Assembly (NCBI RefSeq): GCF_001421715.1
Contig: NZ_LMKP01000010.1
Span: forward strand, 1 to 64,000
DNA: 64,000 bases
Reading direction: 5' to 3'
DNA from: Sphingomonas sp. Leaf22
Lineage (GTDB): Bacteria > Pseudomonadota > Alphaproteobacteria > Sphingomonadales > Sphingomonadaceae
A program made the position numbers and the translations under genes. Numbering within the stretch: the stretch's first letter is position 1; the number at the start of each line of letters is the position of its first letter. Shown here in pieces: positions 28,358 to 36,393 of the stretch. A model generated the notes under the pieces. That model had not been told where the DNA came from and made no database searches. It was given only the letters and a program-made list of their open reading frames with translations.

Positions 28358-29509
28358 CTACAGCATCGCGGCCAGATCGACGGGGACGCCGTGGCGGCGC
28401 AGTTCGACGGTCACCGGCGACTCCCCGCCCGGTGCCCGCCCGATCACCGTTCCCGCGCGGACATGCGCGCCGACCGGACCGGCACTGGCGGCCAAGCCGG
28501 TGATCGCCGTCGTCCAGCCGCCGCCATGGTCGAGGATGACGACCCGGCGATAGCCACGAAACCGCTTGCTGAACGCGATGGTGCCGGCCGCCGGCGCGAC
28601 GACGACAGCCCCCGGTGGAACCGTCAGCGTGACGCCGCGCGCGCGCACCCCGCTATCGCTGATTTCGCCGAACCCGGCGGCGACGATCCCTGCGACCGGC
28701 AGGCGATAGGCGGGCGGGGGCAGGGGCGAAGCGCCGGTTTCGGGGCGCGGCAGCGGTCCCGGCAACGCCGCCAGCGCGGCGCGGGTATCGCTGACCTCGC
28801 CCAGTTCCTCCAGCGAATCGACGATGTCGCGCGCCTGTTCGCCCAGCGCGATCGCCCGGTCCGATTCGACCAGCGCCCCGCGCGCCAGCGCCCGCGAACG
28901 CAGCCGCTGTGCCGCCTCCGCCTGAACCAGCGCCAGTCGTTCGCTCTCCAGTCGCGCGTTGCTCGCCGCCAGCGCGGTCAGCGCCGTGCCGGCCTGCGAC
29001 CGCAGCCGCGCGGCATCGGCGATGGCGGTGCGGACCGCGGCGGTACGCTGCTGCATCGCGGGCACCACGGTGCCGAGCACCGCGCGGACATGGACCAGAT
29101 CGTCGGTCGACCCCGGCTGCGCGACGGCCAGCCATGCGGGACGGCTGGCCAGCGACTGCAACGCGCCGACCAGCCGCGCGACCGGAGCCTGCCGGGCCGC
29201 CAGTTCGCCACGCCGCCGGGCGAGCAGCTCCCCGATCAGGGCGACGCGCGCCTGCGCCGCCCGGCGGCCGGCTTCGGCAGCGGTGATGCGTGCGGCGAGC
29301 GCGGCCTGAGCGGCACGACTGCGTTCGGCCCCGGCGCTGGCGGCGCGGGCGGCGCGGTCGAGCTGTTGTGATCGGACACTGGCCGCCGCCGCCGCCCGGC
29401 GCGCGCTTTCCAGCCGCGCGCGCCCGGTGGCGATCGGGTCGTCCTGCGCCCAAGCCGCCGCACCCGCCAGCGCGGCCAGCCCGGCGATCAGGGCGACGGC
29501 GCGCCTCAT
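28358..29509 (-). CDS. EnvC-like murein hydrolase activator (degenerate LytM/M23 protein)
   Basis: 383 residues from the ATG at 29509. A signal peptide (RRAVALIAGLAALAGAAAWA) precedes a coiled coil of about 230 residues rich in Ala, Arg and Gln, then a C-terminal LytM-like domain (LPVAGIVAAGFGEISDSGVR, VVILDHGGGWTTAITGL). The zinc ligands of active LytM enzymes are missing: RARGVTLTVPPG stands where an H-x-x-x-D motif would be, and VTVELRRHG replaces the usual HFE. This is the EnvC/NlpD pattern, which activates septal amidases instead of cutting peptidoglycan. It overlaps the rlmH stop (ATGA). Confidence 0.87.
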   Translation of the reverse strand: MRRAVALIAGLAALAGAAAWAQDDPIATGRARLESARRAAAAASVRSQQLDRAARAASAGAERSRAAQAALAARITAAEAGRRAAQARVALIGELLARRRGELAARQAPVARLVGALQSLASRPAWLAVAQPGSTDDLVHVRAVLGTVVPAMQQRTAAVRTAIADAARLRSQAGTALTALAASNARLESERLALVQAEAAQRLRSRALARGALVESDRAIALGEQARDIVDSLEELGEVSDTRAALAALPGPLPRPETGASPLPPPAYRLPVAGIVAAGFGEISDSGVRARGVTLTVPPGAVVVAPAAGTIAFSKRFRGYRRVVILDHGGGWTTAITGLAASAGPVGAHVRAGTVIGRAPGGESPVTVELRRHGVPVDLAAML

Positions 29510-29928
29510 CCCTCGCGGTGATACGGGTGGCCGGCGAGGATGCTGGTCGCGCGCCACAATTGTTCGGCCAGCATCGCGCGGGCCATCAGATGCGGCCATG
29601 TCGCCCGGCCGAACGCCAGCAACAGGTCGGCCTGCGCCCGCTGCGCATCGTCGAAGCCATCGGCAGCACCCAGCAGGAACCGGGTTTCGCGCACGCCATC
29701 GTCGCGCCAGCGGCCAAGCTGCGTCGCGAACGCCAGCGACGGCAGGTCGCGGCCCTTCTCATCCAGCATCACGATGCGCGTGCCCGGATCGACCGGCGGG
29801 ATCTTGCCGCCGGTATCGGGCAGTTCGGTGATCCGGGTCGGCCAGCCGACCCGCTTGAGATAGCGGTCGATCAGCTCGGCTTCGGGACCACGCCCGATCC
29901 GCCCGCGCGCGACGATATGCAGCAGCAC
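29506..29928 (-). CDS. rlmH: 23S rRNA (pseudouridine-1915 N3)-methyltransferase
   Basis: 140 residues, the usual length for this SPOUT-fold enzyme, which methylates pseudouridine 1915 in helix 69 after 70S assembly. MLLHIVARGRIGRGPEAELIDRYLKR, MLDEKGRDLPS and FLLGAADGFDDAQR (knot loop binding SAM) are family signatures, and the C-terminus GHPYHREG carries the conserved YHR motif. It sits 12 bases after rsfS and overlaps the envC-like gene, a common gene order in Alphaproteobacteria. Confidence 0.97.
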   Translation of the reverse strand: MLLHIVARGRIGRGPEAELIDRYLKRVGWPTRITELPDTGGKIPPVDPGTRIVMLDEKGRDLPSLAFATQLGRWRDDGVRETRFLLGAADGFDDAQRAQADLLLAFGRATWPHLMARAMLAEQLWRATSILAGHPYHREG

Positions 29929-29940
29929 GGGCGGCCGGCG

Positions 29941-30324
29941 TTATGCGTGCGCGGTCGGGTTCAGCGTGTCGCCGAACGCCCACATCCGCTCCAGATTGTA
30001 GAAGGTGCGGACTTCGGGGCGGAACAGGTGGACGATCACGTCGCCGGTGTCGATCAGCACCCAGTCGGCGGTCGGCAGCCCTTCGATGCGCGACGGGCGA
30101 CCGAACTCGGCCTTGACCCGTTCGGCGAGCTTGGTCGCCATCGATGCCACCTGCCGGCTGGACCGGCCGCTGGCGATGACCATGTAATCGGCGATGCTCG
30201 ACTTGCCGGCGAGCGGGATCGACACCGTCTCGACCGCCTGGTCGTCGTCGAGGCTGGCGAGCACCAGGCGGTGCAGCGCTTCGGTCTCGCGCATGGCATC
30301 GGTCGGGTCGGAAGAAGTCGGCAA
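29941..30324 (-). CDS. rsfS: Ribosomal silencing factor RsfS
   Basis: 117 to 127 residues. RsfS binds protein L14 of the 50S subunit and blocks joining with 30S during starvation. ALHRLVLASLDDDQAVETVS, SIADYMVIASGRSSRQVASMA and GDVIVHLFRPEVRTFYNLERMW are typical of the family. The start is uncertain: TTG at 30324 lies six bases from the nadD stop and gives 127 residues, while the first ATG is at 30294; neither has a good Shine-Dalgarno sequence. It is in the usual nadD-rsfS-rlmH order. Confidence 0.93.
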   Translation of the reverse strand: MPTSSDPTDAMRETEALHRLVLASLDDDQAVETVSIPLAGKSSIADYMVIASGRSSRQVASMATKLAERVKAEFGRPSRIEGLPTADWVLIDTGDVIVHLFRPEVRTFYNLERMWAFGDTLNPTAHA

Positions 30325-30329
30325 GGGGG

Positions 30330-30953
30330 TCAGCTTTCAGGGGCCTGTGCACCGGACCGGACGGGCGGAATTGCCCGACGGTGCCAAGCGGGATCGGCGG
30401 CGCGGATCGCGGTCGCCGAAGTCGGATCGGGGCGGAAGCGTAAACGGACCAGCGCCGGCAAACTCCACATCGTCCATCGTCTCGCCTGGCCTGCGGGCCG
30501 CGCATGGCGCCGCAACCAGCCCATCGCAGGACTAGCGAGGGCGCGCCCGTCATAGCCCGGACGCGCGACGACCGCAATCGCCACAGTCCGCGCAATTCCG
30601 CGCCAGTCGCGCCAACGATGAAACTCCGCCAGATTGTCCGCCCCCATCAGCCAGATGAAGCGATGCTGCGGGTATAGCCGCACCAGTTTGCGTAAGCTAT
30701 CGACGGTATAGCGCGTGCCGAGCCGGCGTTCGATCGCGGTCGGCCGGATCGGTGCATGGCGTGCCACCCGCCTCGCCGACGCCAGCCGCGCGGCGAGCGG
30801 GGCCATGCCTGCGGCCGGTTTCAACGGGTTGCCGGGCGATACCAGCCACCACACCTCATCCAGCGCCAGGGCGCGTTTGGCGGCAAGCGACACCCGGCGA
30901 TGGCCGTTGTGCGCGGGATTGAACGATCCGCCGAGCAGGCCGATGCGGCTCAT
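30330..30953 (-). CDS. nadD: Nicotinate-nucleotide adenylyltransferase
   Basis: 207 residues from the ATG at 30953. NadD adenylylates nicotinate mononucleotide in NAD synthesis. GLLGGSFNPAHNGHRRVSL holds the nucleotidyltransferase GGSFxPxHxGH motif, and RLGTRYTVDSLRKLV and FIWLMGADNLAEFHRW are family-specific; the usual C-terminal ISST/SR motif reads as TSATAIR. The start overlaps the stop of the toxin gene (ATGA at 30950-30953), so its translation is coupled to a toxin-antitoxin pair placed between it and proA. Confidence 0.95.
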   Translation of the reverse strand: MSRIGLLGGSFNPAHNGHRRVSLAAKRALALDEVWWLVSPGNPLKPAAGMAPLAARLASARRVARHAPIRPTAIERRLGTRYTVDSLRKLVRLYPQHRFIWLMGADNLAEFHRWRDWRGIARTVAIAVVARPGYDGRALASPAMGWLRRHARPAGQARRWTMWSLPALVRLRFRPDPTSATAIRAADPAWHRRAIPPVRSGAQAPES

Positions 30954-31225
30954 GCGTCCCAATCCTCCCGATCATGCCGGATGCGCAGGATTTCGACGCG
31001 GTCGGGTAGCATGCGGTAGAACAGGAGGTACGGCGTCCCCTGTACCCGAAGCAAACGACTTCCTCCGCTGATCGCCCGCCCGATGCCGGGGAAATTGTCG
31101 AGGATCGTCGACCGCGCACGCACTGCAGCCAGCATCTCAGATGCCGCAACCGGTGCCACGTTGACCGACATCCATTGGTTGATCCGGCGGAGATCCTCCA
31201 GTGCCGGTGCCGTCCAGACGATCAG
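30950..31225 (-). CDS. RelE/ParE family toxin, probable CTG start overlapping the antitoxin stop
   Basis: The ParE-like core is SEMLAAVRARSTILDNFPGIGR, LLRVQGTPYLLFYRMLPDRV and EILRIRHDREDW, fitting the RelE/ParE fold (mRNA interferase or gyrase inhibitor). The only ATG (31171) gives 73 residues and omits the first strand and helix. Reading upstream in the same frame gives IVWTAPALEDLRRINQWMSV, the normal ParE N-terminus. That frame has no ATG, GTG or TTG before a stop at 31253-31255, but a CTG at 31223-31225 overlaps the antitoxin TGA as CTGA. I infer CTG initiation (91 residues); the alternative is an N-terminally truncated, inactive toxin. Confidence 0.72.
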   Translation of the reverse strand: MIVWTAPALEDLRRINQWMSVNVAPVAASEMLAAVRARSTILDNFPGIGRAISGGSRLLRVQGTPYLLFYRMLPDRVEILRIRHDREDWDA

Positions 31226-31485
31226 CGACTCTGGCTCCGGCTCCGGTGCTGCTCAATCATCGCGTCGAGTTCGGCCATGACGACCTCGTGCGGAATCAAC
31301 TCGCCTCGATCGGCGGCATCGATCCCAACTTGAACGAAGGCCGCCAATTCCTCATCGGCACGCACCGCGCGGCGCAGCGCGTCGGCGGCGAACTCGTCAC
31401 GAGTAATACCGCGCGCCGCCGCAACGCGGCTGATCGCATCGTCGGTCGCCGCGTCGATCGCGGTGGTGATCGGTCGCTTTTCCAT
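31222..31485 (-). CDS. ParD-like ribbon-helix-helix antitoxin
   Basis: 87 residues. The N-terminal part, ITTAIDAATDDAISRVAAARGITRDEFAADALRRAV, has the spacing of a ribbon-helix-helix DNA-binding domain. The acidic C-terminal half (ADEELAAFVQVGIDAADRGELIPHEVVMAELDAMI) resembles the toxin-binding region of ParD/CopG-type antitoxins, where GELIPHEEV is a common motif. It lies 31 bases after the proA stop and immediately before the toxin. No separate promoter palindrome is visible in that gap, so it probably depends on the proA transcript. Confidence 0.82.
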   Translation of the reverse strand: MEKRPITTAIDAATDDAISRVAAARGITRDEFAADALRRAVRADEELAAFVQVGIDAADRGELIPHEVVMAELDAMIEQHRSRSQSR

Positions 31486-31516
31486 TACCGCAACCTATGC
31501 CGCGCCAGCCCCGTCA

Positions 31517-32782
31517 TCAAGGCCGGGTCTGACCGGTCCCGCGCACGATCCACTTGTAGGTGGTCAGCCCCTCCAGCGCGACCGGGCCACGTGCGTGCAG
31601 CCGCCCGGTGGCGATGCCGATCTCCGCGCCCAGCCCGAATTCGCCGCCATCGGCGAACTGGGTGGAGGCGTTCCACATCACGATCGCCGAGTCGACCCGC
31701 GCGAGGAAATGGTCGGCAGTCGGTTCGTCGGCGGTGATGATCGCGTCGGTATGGTGCGATCCATGCGCCGCGATATGCGCGATCGCCGCGTCGACGCCGT
31801 CGACCAGCTTCACCGACAGGATCGCGTCGAGATATTCGGTGTCCCAGTCGTCGTCGTTCGCCTTAAGGATCGCCGGGTGCAGCGCCCGCACCTCCGCATC
31901 GCCGCGCAATTCGCAGCCGGCGTCGAGCAACCCGGTCAGGATCGGCAGCGGATCGGCAAAGCCCCGGTCGATCAGCAGGGTTTCGGTCGCGCCGCACACG
32001 CCGGTGCGACGCAGCTTGGCATTGACGACGATGTCCCTTGCCATCGCCGGATCGGCGGCGCGATCGACATAGCTGTGGTTCAGCCCGTCGAGATGCGCCA
32101 GCACCGGCACCCGCGCCTCTGCCTGCACCCGCGCGACGAGGCTCTTCCCCCCCCGCGGAATGATGAGGTCGATCAGCCCCTCGGCGGCCAGCATCGCCCC
32201 GACCGCCGCCCGGTCGGTCGTCTGGATCAGTTGCACCGCCCCTTCGGGCAATCCGCCGGCCGCCAGCCCGCGGACCATCGCCGCATGGATCGCGCGGTTG
32301 CTATGGATCGCCTCGCTGCCGCCGCGCAGGATCGCCGCATTCCCCGCCATCACCGCCAGTGCCCCGGCATCGGCGGTCACGTTGGGGCGGCTTTCATAGA
32401 TGATCCCGATCACGCCGATCGGCACGCGCACGCGGGTGAGGATAAGGCCGTTGGGACGTTCGGCGCGGTCGATGACGTCGCCGACCGGATCGGGCAGTCC
32501 GGCCACCGCCTCGACCCCGGCGGCGGTGGCTTCGAGCCGGGCGACGTCGAGTCGCAACCGGTCGAGCATCGCCCCCGACAGGCCGTTCGCTTCGGCCGCG
32601 GCAATGTCCTGCGCATTGGCGGCCAGGATCGCGGGGCCGTCCGCGCGGATCGCGGCGGCAGCGTGACGAAGCGCGGCGGCCTTGAGCGTGGTCGGGACGG
32701 TTGCCAGTCCCTGCGCGGCGATACGGGCAGTGTTGCCAATATTCGTCAACATTTCTGTCAGGTTAACCTTCGGTTCATTCAT
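31517..32782 (-). CDS. proA: Glutamate-5-semialdehyde dehydrogenase
   Basis: 421 residues. ProA reduces gamma-glutamyl phosphate to glutamate semialdehyde in proline synthesis. Family segments are [46 protein letters not shown] and the catalytic Cys in [15 protein letters not shown] at about residue 260. It is the first gene in the window of a minus-strand operon running to the envC-like gene. The promoter must lie in the 277-base gap shared with the divergent TonB receptor. The partner gene proB is not in this window. Confidence 0.97.
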   Translation of the reverse strand: MNEPKVNLTEMLTNIGNTARIAAQGLATVPTTLKAAALRHAAAAIRADGPAILAANAQDIAAAEANGLSGAMLDRLRLDVARLEATAAGVEAVAGLPDPVGDVIDRAERPNGLILTRVRVPIGVIGIIYESRPNVTADAGALAVMAGNAAILRGGSEAIHSNRAIHAAMVRGLAAGGLPEGAVQLIQTTDRAAVGAMLAAEGLIDLIIPRGGKSLVARVQAEARVPVLAHLDGLNHSYVDRAADPAMARDIVVNAKLRRTGVCGATETLLIDRGFADPLPILTGLLDAGCELRGDAEVRALHPAILKANDDDWDTEYLDAILSVKLVDGVDAAIAHIAAHGSHHTDAIITADEPTADHFLARVDSAIVMWNASTQFADGGEFGLGAEIGIATGRLHARGPVALEGLTTYKWIVRGTGQTRP

Positions 32783-33059
32783 TGCGCTACGCCCTTTCCC
32801 CGACGGTTTTGCGTGCCGTGCCCGACATCGATACCCCGCACAATAGACAAGTAGTTCTCAAGTGTATTGCTGTAATAAAACAGCAACAAGCAAATCTTTC
32901 CAGATGATGCAAAGTGTTGCGAACTGGTAACAGGTTCAACGAAATGTCAGTAACCCTCTTCACACGACGGTATACGCACGTTCTGATGGGGGCTGGGACA
33001 AGGGTGCTTCGCTTGCTCCAAACAGGGTTGCTGTAAAAAGCTTACAAAAAGGGGGTTTT
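32783..33059. promoter_or_regulatory. AT-richer control region between proA and the TonB-dependent receptor
   Basis: This 277-base gap is less GC-rich than its surroundings and should carry both divergent promoters. It contains a perfect inverted repeat TTGCTGT-AATAAA-ACAGCAA (32867-32886), the direct copy TTGCTGTAA at 33028-33036, and an imperfect palindrome GAACTGGTAACAGGTTC (32921-32937) that resembles a regulator half-site pair. An AAAGGGGG ribosome-binding sequence (33048-33055) precedes the receptor start. No -35/-10 pair was convincing. Confidence 0.5.
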
Positions 33060-36000
33060 ATGAAATTCACTGTTCTGGCGCGTTCTACCGCGCTGGCCAG
33101 TTCGCTGTTGCTGTTCGCCGGCACGGCGATGGCGCAGCAGACGACCGACACGACGGCAGCCCCCGGCGCAGGTACGTCGCAGGGCACCATGTCCGAGGAA
33201 GATCGCACGAGCGCGGATGGCGAACCCGCGAACGACGGTGTGATCGTCGTTACCGGTTCGCGCATCGCCCGGCCGAACGACGTATCGGCCGCGCCGGTCA
33301 CGACGATCACCGCCGCCGAGCTGACGCAGACCGCGCGTACCTCGATCGGCGACGTGCTGAACGACCTGCCGCAGCTGCAAAGCACCTTCAGCCAGTCGAA
33401 CTCGACCCGCTTCCTCGGCACCGCCGGCCTCAACCTGCTCGACCTTCGCGGTCTCGGCACGCAGCGCACGCTGGTATTGGTCAACGGTCGCCGCCACGTC
33501 GGTTCGGACATTCTGAACAACGCAGTGTCGGTCGACATCAACACCATTCCGACCGACCTGATCGAAGGCGTCGACATCCTGACCGGCGGCGTGTCGGCGG
33601 TATATGGGTCTGACGCACTGGCCGGCGTGGTCAACTTCCGCCTGCGCACGAACTATGACGGGTTCCAGGTCCGTGGCCAGGGCGCGATCAGCCAGCATGG
33701 TGACGCGGGCAGCTATTTCGTCAGCGCGACGGGCGGCAAGAACTTTGCAGACGGTCGCGGCAACATCGCGGTCAACCTCGAATATACCCGCAGCCAGGAC
33801 TTCTTCGCAGCCGACCGTCGCGAATATCGTCAGAATGATGCGTTCGTTACCACGAACCTCGATTCGGCGGGTCCGGGACTGAACGGTAATCTGAGCTTCG
33901 ACGGCATCCCCGATGCCACGTTCCTGCGCGATATCCGCAGCGCCAGCATTTCGGATGGTGGCCTCATCACCATCATCGGTGCCGCGCCGGGCGCAAACAC
34001 CGCCGCGAATTGTGGTCGCGACTATCTGGGCCGTGCGTATACCTGCAACTATCTGTTCCAGCCTGGTGGTTCGCTGGTCCGGCAGACGGGTACCCGTGCC
34101 GGTATCGCGGCTGCCGCACTGACCAACACCCCCGGTGGCTCGATCTTAGGCGGTAACGGCAACACCCGCCGCGAAGGCGTGCTGCTGCAGCTGCTGCCGC
34201 AGATCGACCGCTATGCGGCGAACCTGATCGGCCATTTCGACGTGTCCGAAGCGTTCGTGCCCTATATCGAAGCTAAGTATGTCCGCACCGAAAGCGTCGG
34301 TCTCGGCGGTTCGGGTCCGGCGTTCTTCACCGGCGGCACGATCGACGGGCAGTATGAGCGCCCCCGGCTCGACAACCCGTTCCTGAGCGCCGATGCGCGG
34401 GCGACGCTGTCGGCACAGCTGCTTCAAACGGTAAACAACGGTCTGAACCCGAATACTGCGGCGACGCTGAGCGCGACGCAGCAGGCGACGCTTCGTGCGG
34501 CCATCGCGGATGGTTCGTATCGTTTCATTCTGCGCAAGAACCTGACCGATCTGGGTTCGCGTCGGGAAGACGCCCTGCGCGAAACCTATCGCATCGTCGG
34601 CGGTGTCCGCGGCACGTTCAACGACACGTGGGAATACGACGTGTCGGCCAACTATGGCGAGTTCAAGGAACGGACCAAGGTGCTCGGCAATATCGACGTA
34701 CAGCGTCTGAGCCTCGCGCTCGACGCGGTGCGCAACCCGGCCGGTCAGATCGTTTGCGGTGCGCAACTCGATCCGACGCGTTTCGCGTTCGGCAGCGATA
34801 TCGGCGGGAACGACGCCAATCTGGCGGCGGACATCGCCAACTGTCGCCCGTTCAACCCGTTCGGGGTCGGCAGCGCGTCGCAGGAGTCGATCAATTACAT
34901 CCTGCGCAACACCGAATCCTTCGGCAAGATCACGCAGTTCGACGTCCTCGCGACCCTGGCGGGCGACACGTCGAAGTTCCTGACGCTGCCGGGCGGCGCG
35001 GTCCAGTTCTCGATCGGTGGCGAATATCGCCGCGAAACCAACTTCTTCCAGGCCGATCCGTTCGTCGAACAGGGCTATACCTTCTACAACGCTCTCGCAA
35101 AGTTCGATCCGCCCGCGTTCGAAGTGAAGGAAGCGTTCGGCGAATTGTCGGTGCCGATCCTGAAGGACGTGTTCCTCATCAACGACCTGACGCTGGGTGC
35201 GGCGGGTCGCGTGTCGGACTACAACACCTCCGCCGGCACGGTATATGCGTACAACTTCAGCGTCGAATATTCGCCGTTCCGCGATCTGCGTCTGCGCGGC
35301 AACTATGGTCGCGCGGTGCGTGCGCCGAACCTCGGCGAACTGTTCTCGACCCCCGGTCAGAACTTCGCACCGGGCTTCGCCGATCCCTGCTCGGCCGACA
35401 ACCTGGCGCGTGGTACCCAGTTCCGCGCGGCCAACTGCCTCGCCGCGGGTATCCCGAACAGCTATAACTACGCCTATGCCCAGTCGCTGGAGATCACCAG
35501 CGGCGGCAATCCGAACCTGAACGTCGAAACGTCGGACTCGTGGACCTATGGCGGTGTGTATCGCCCGAGCTACGTCCCCGGCCTGTCGCTGTCGGTCGAC
35601 TATTACAACATCGCGGTCGATCAGGTCATCAGCGCGTTGTCGGCACAGGCGATCGTCAACAACTGCTACGATTCGCCATCGCTCGACGGCAACCAGTTCT
35701 GCTCGCAGTTCCAGCGCGTTGCTGCTGGTGGCACCGGTCCGGACGGCGAACAGCCGTATCGCATCGTCGAAGGCAGCCTGTTGCAGTCGTCGTTCAACTT
35801 CGCGCAGCTGAAGGTTCGCGGTATCGACGCCAATCTGGCATACACCCGCAATCTGGGCGATGTGCGGCTGAACGGGCAGATCATCTACACCCACCTGTTC
35901 GAGGCGAGCAGCTTCACCAACCCGTTGCAGCCCGCGTTCGCAGACACCCGTCTGGGTGAACTCGGCTCGCCGAAGGATCAGGTGAACGTCAACCTGGGTG

Positions 36001-36320
36001 CCGATTTCGGTATCCTGACGCTGGATACCCAGTTCCGGTACGTCGCCAAGCAGTCGGTCGGCGCGATCGAGAACCGTATCGGGTTCCAGGGCCGTCTGCC
36101 GCAGAACCTCGACGACTTCAGCGTGCCCTTCTATCCGGACGTGCTGTACATCGGGGCGAAGCTGGGCTTCGATGTGGGAGAGCGGTCGAACTTCTACATC
36201 GGCGTCGACAACCTGACCGACCGTCTGCCGCCGCTCGGCGCGACCGGCACCGGCGCGGGCAGCGCGATCTTCGACAACGTGGGTCGTCGCTTCTATGCGG
36301 GTGCCACCGCGCGCTTCTGA
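33060..36320 (+). CDS. TonB-dependent outer membrane receptor
   Basis: 1086 residues. The signal peptide (ARSTALASSLLLFAGTAMAQ) ends at about residue 26, then an acidic/Thr-rich stretch and the plug domain begins at GVIVVTGSRIARPNDVSAAP. DLRGLGTQRTLVLVNGRR and ILTGGVSAVYGSDALAGVVN are plug motifs. The C-terminal 22-strand barrel contains LRLRGNYGRAVRAPNLGELF and ends RRFYAGATARF with a terminal Phe for BAM recognition. This branch in sphingomonads imports carbohydrates, peptides or other large substrates; the ligand is not deducible. A strong terminator follows, and a 2OG oxygenase gene sits just beyond it. Confidence 0.95.
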   Translation: MKFTVLARSTALASSLLLFAGTAMAQQTTDTTAAPGAGTSQGTMSEEDRTSADGEPANDGVIVVTGSRIARPNDVSAAPVTTITAAELTQTARTSIGDVLNDLPQLQSTFSQSNSTRFLGTAGLNLLDLRGLGTQRTLVLVNGRRHVGSDILNNAVSVDINTIPTDLIEGVDILTGGVSAVYGSDALAGVVNFRLRTNYDGFQVRGQGAISQHGDAGSYFVSATGGKNFADGRGNIAVNLEYTRSQDFFAADRREYRQNDAFVTTNLDSAGPGLNGNLSFDGIPDATFLRDIRSASISDGGLITIIGAAPGANTAANCGRDYLGRAYTCNYLFQPGGSLVRQTGTRAGIAAAALTNTPGGSILGGNGNTRREGVLLQLLPQIDRYAANLIGHFDVSEAFVPYIEAKYVRTESVGLGGSGPAFFTGGTIDGQYERPRLDNPFLSADARATLSAQLLQTVNNGLNPNTAATLSATQQATLRAAIADGSYRFILRKNLTDLGSRREDALRETYRIVGGVRGTFNDTWEYDVSANYGEFKERTKVLGNIDVQRLSLALDAVRNPAGQIVCGAQLDPTRFAFGSDIGGNDANLAADIANCRPFNPFGVGSASQESINYILRNTESFGKITQFDVLATLAGDTSKFLTLPGGAVQFSIGGEYRRETNFFQADPFVEQGYTFYNALAKFDPPAFEVKEAFGELSVPILKDVFLINDLTLGAAGRVSDYNTSAGTVYAYNFSVEYSPFRDLRLRGNYGRAVRAPNLGELFSTPGQNFAPGFADPCSADNLARGTQFRAANCLAAGIPNSYNYAYAQSLEITSGGNPNLNVETSDSWTYGGVYRPSYVPGLSLSVDYYNIAVDQVISALSAQAIVNNCYDSPSLDGNQFCSQFQRVAAGGTGPDGEQPYRIVEGSLLQSSFNFAQLKVRGIDANLAYTRNLGDVRLNGQIIYTHLFEASSFTNPLQPAFADTRLGELGSPKDQVNVNLGADFGILTLDTQFRYVAKQSVGAIENRIGFQGRLPQNLDDFSVPFYPDVLYIGAKLGFDVGERSNFYIGVDNLTDRLPPLGATGTGAGSAIFDNVGRRFYAGATARF

Positions 36321-36345
36321 CGCCGGCGCTGCCAACAACGGAAAT

Positions 36346-36377
36346 GGGGGTCGGCAGTATCTGCCGGCCCCCTTTTT
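36346..36377 (+). terminator. Intrinsic terminator between the receptor and the oxygenase gene
   Basis: A 12-bp stem (36346-36357 GGGGGTCGGCAG with 36361-36372, one G-T pair) and a 3-base loop are followed by TTTTT (36373-36377). It is the clearest intrinsic terminator of the window. The next gene starts only 17 bases later without an obvious own promoter, so it is probably expressed by partial read-through at a level below the receptor. Confidence 0.88.
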
Positions 36378-36393
36378 CGATACGGAAGAGTTC

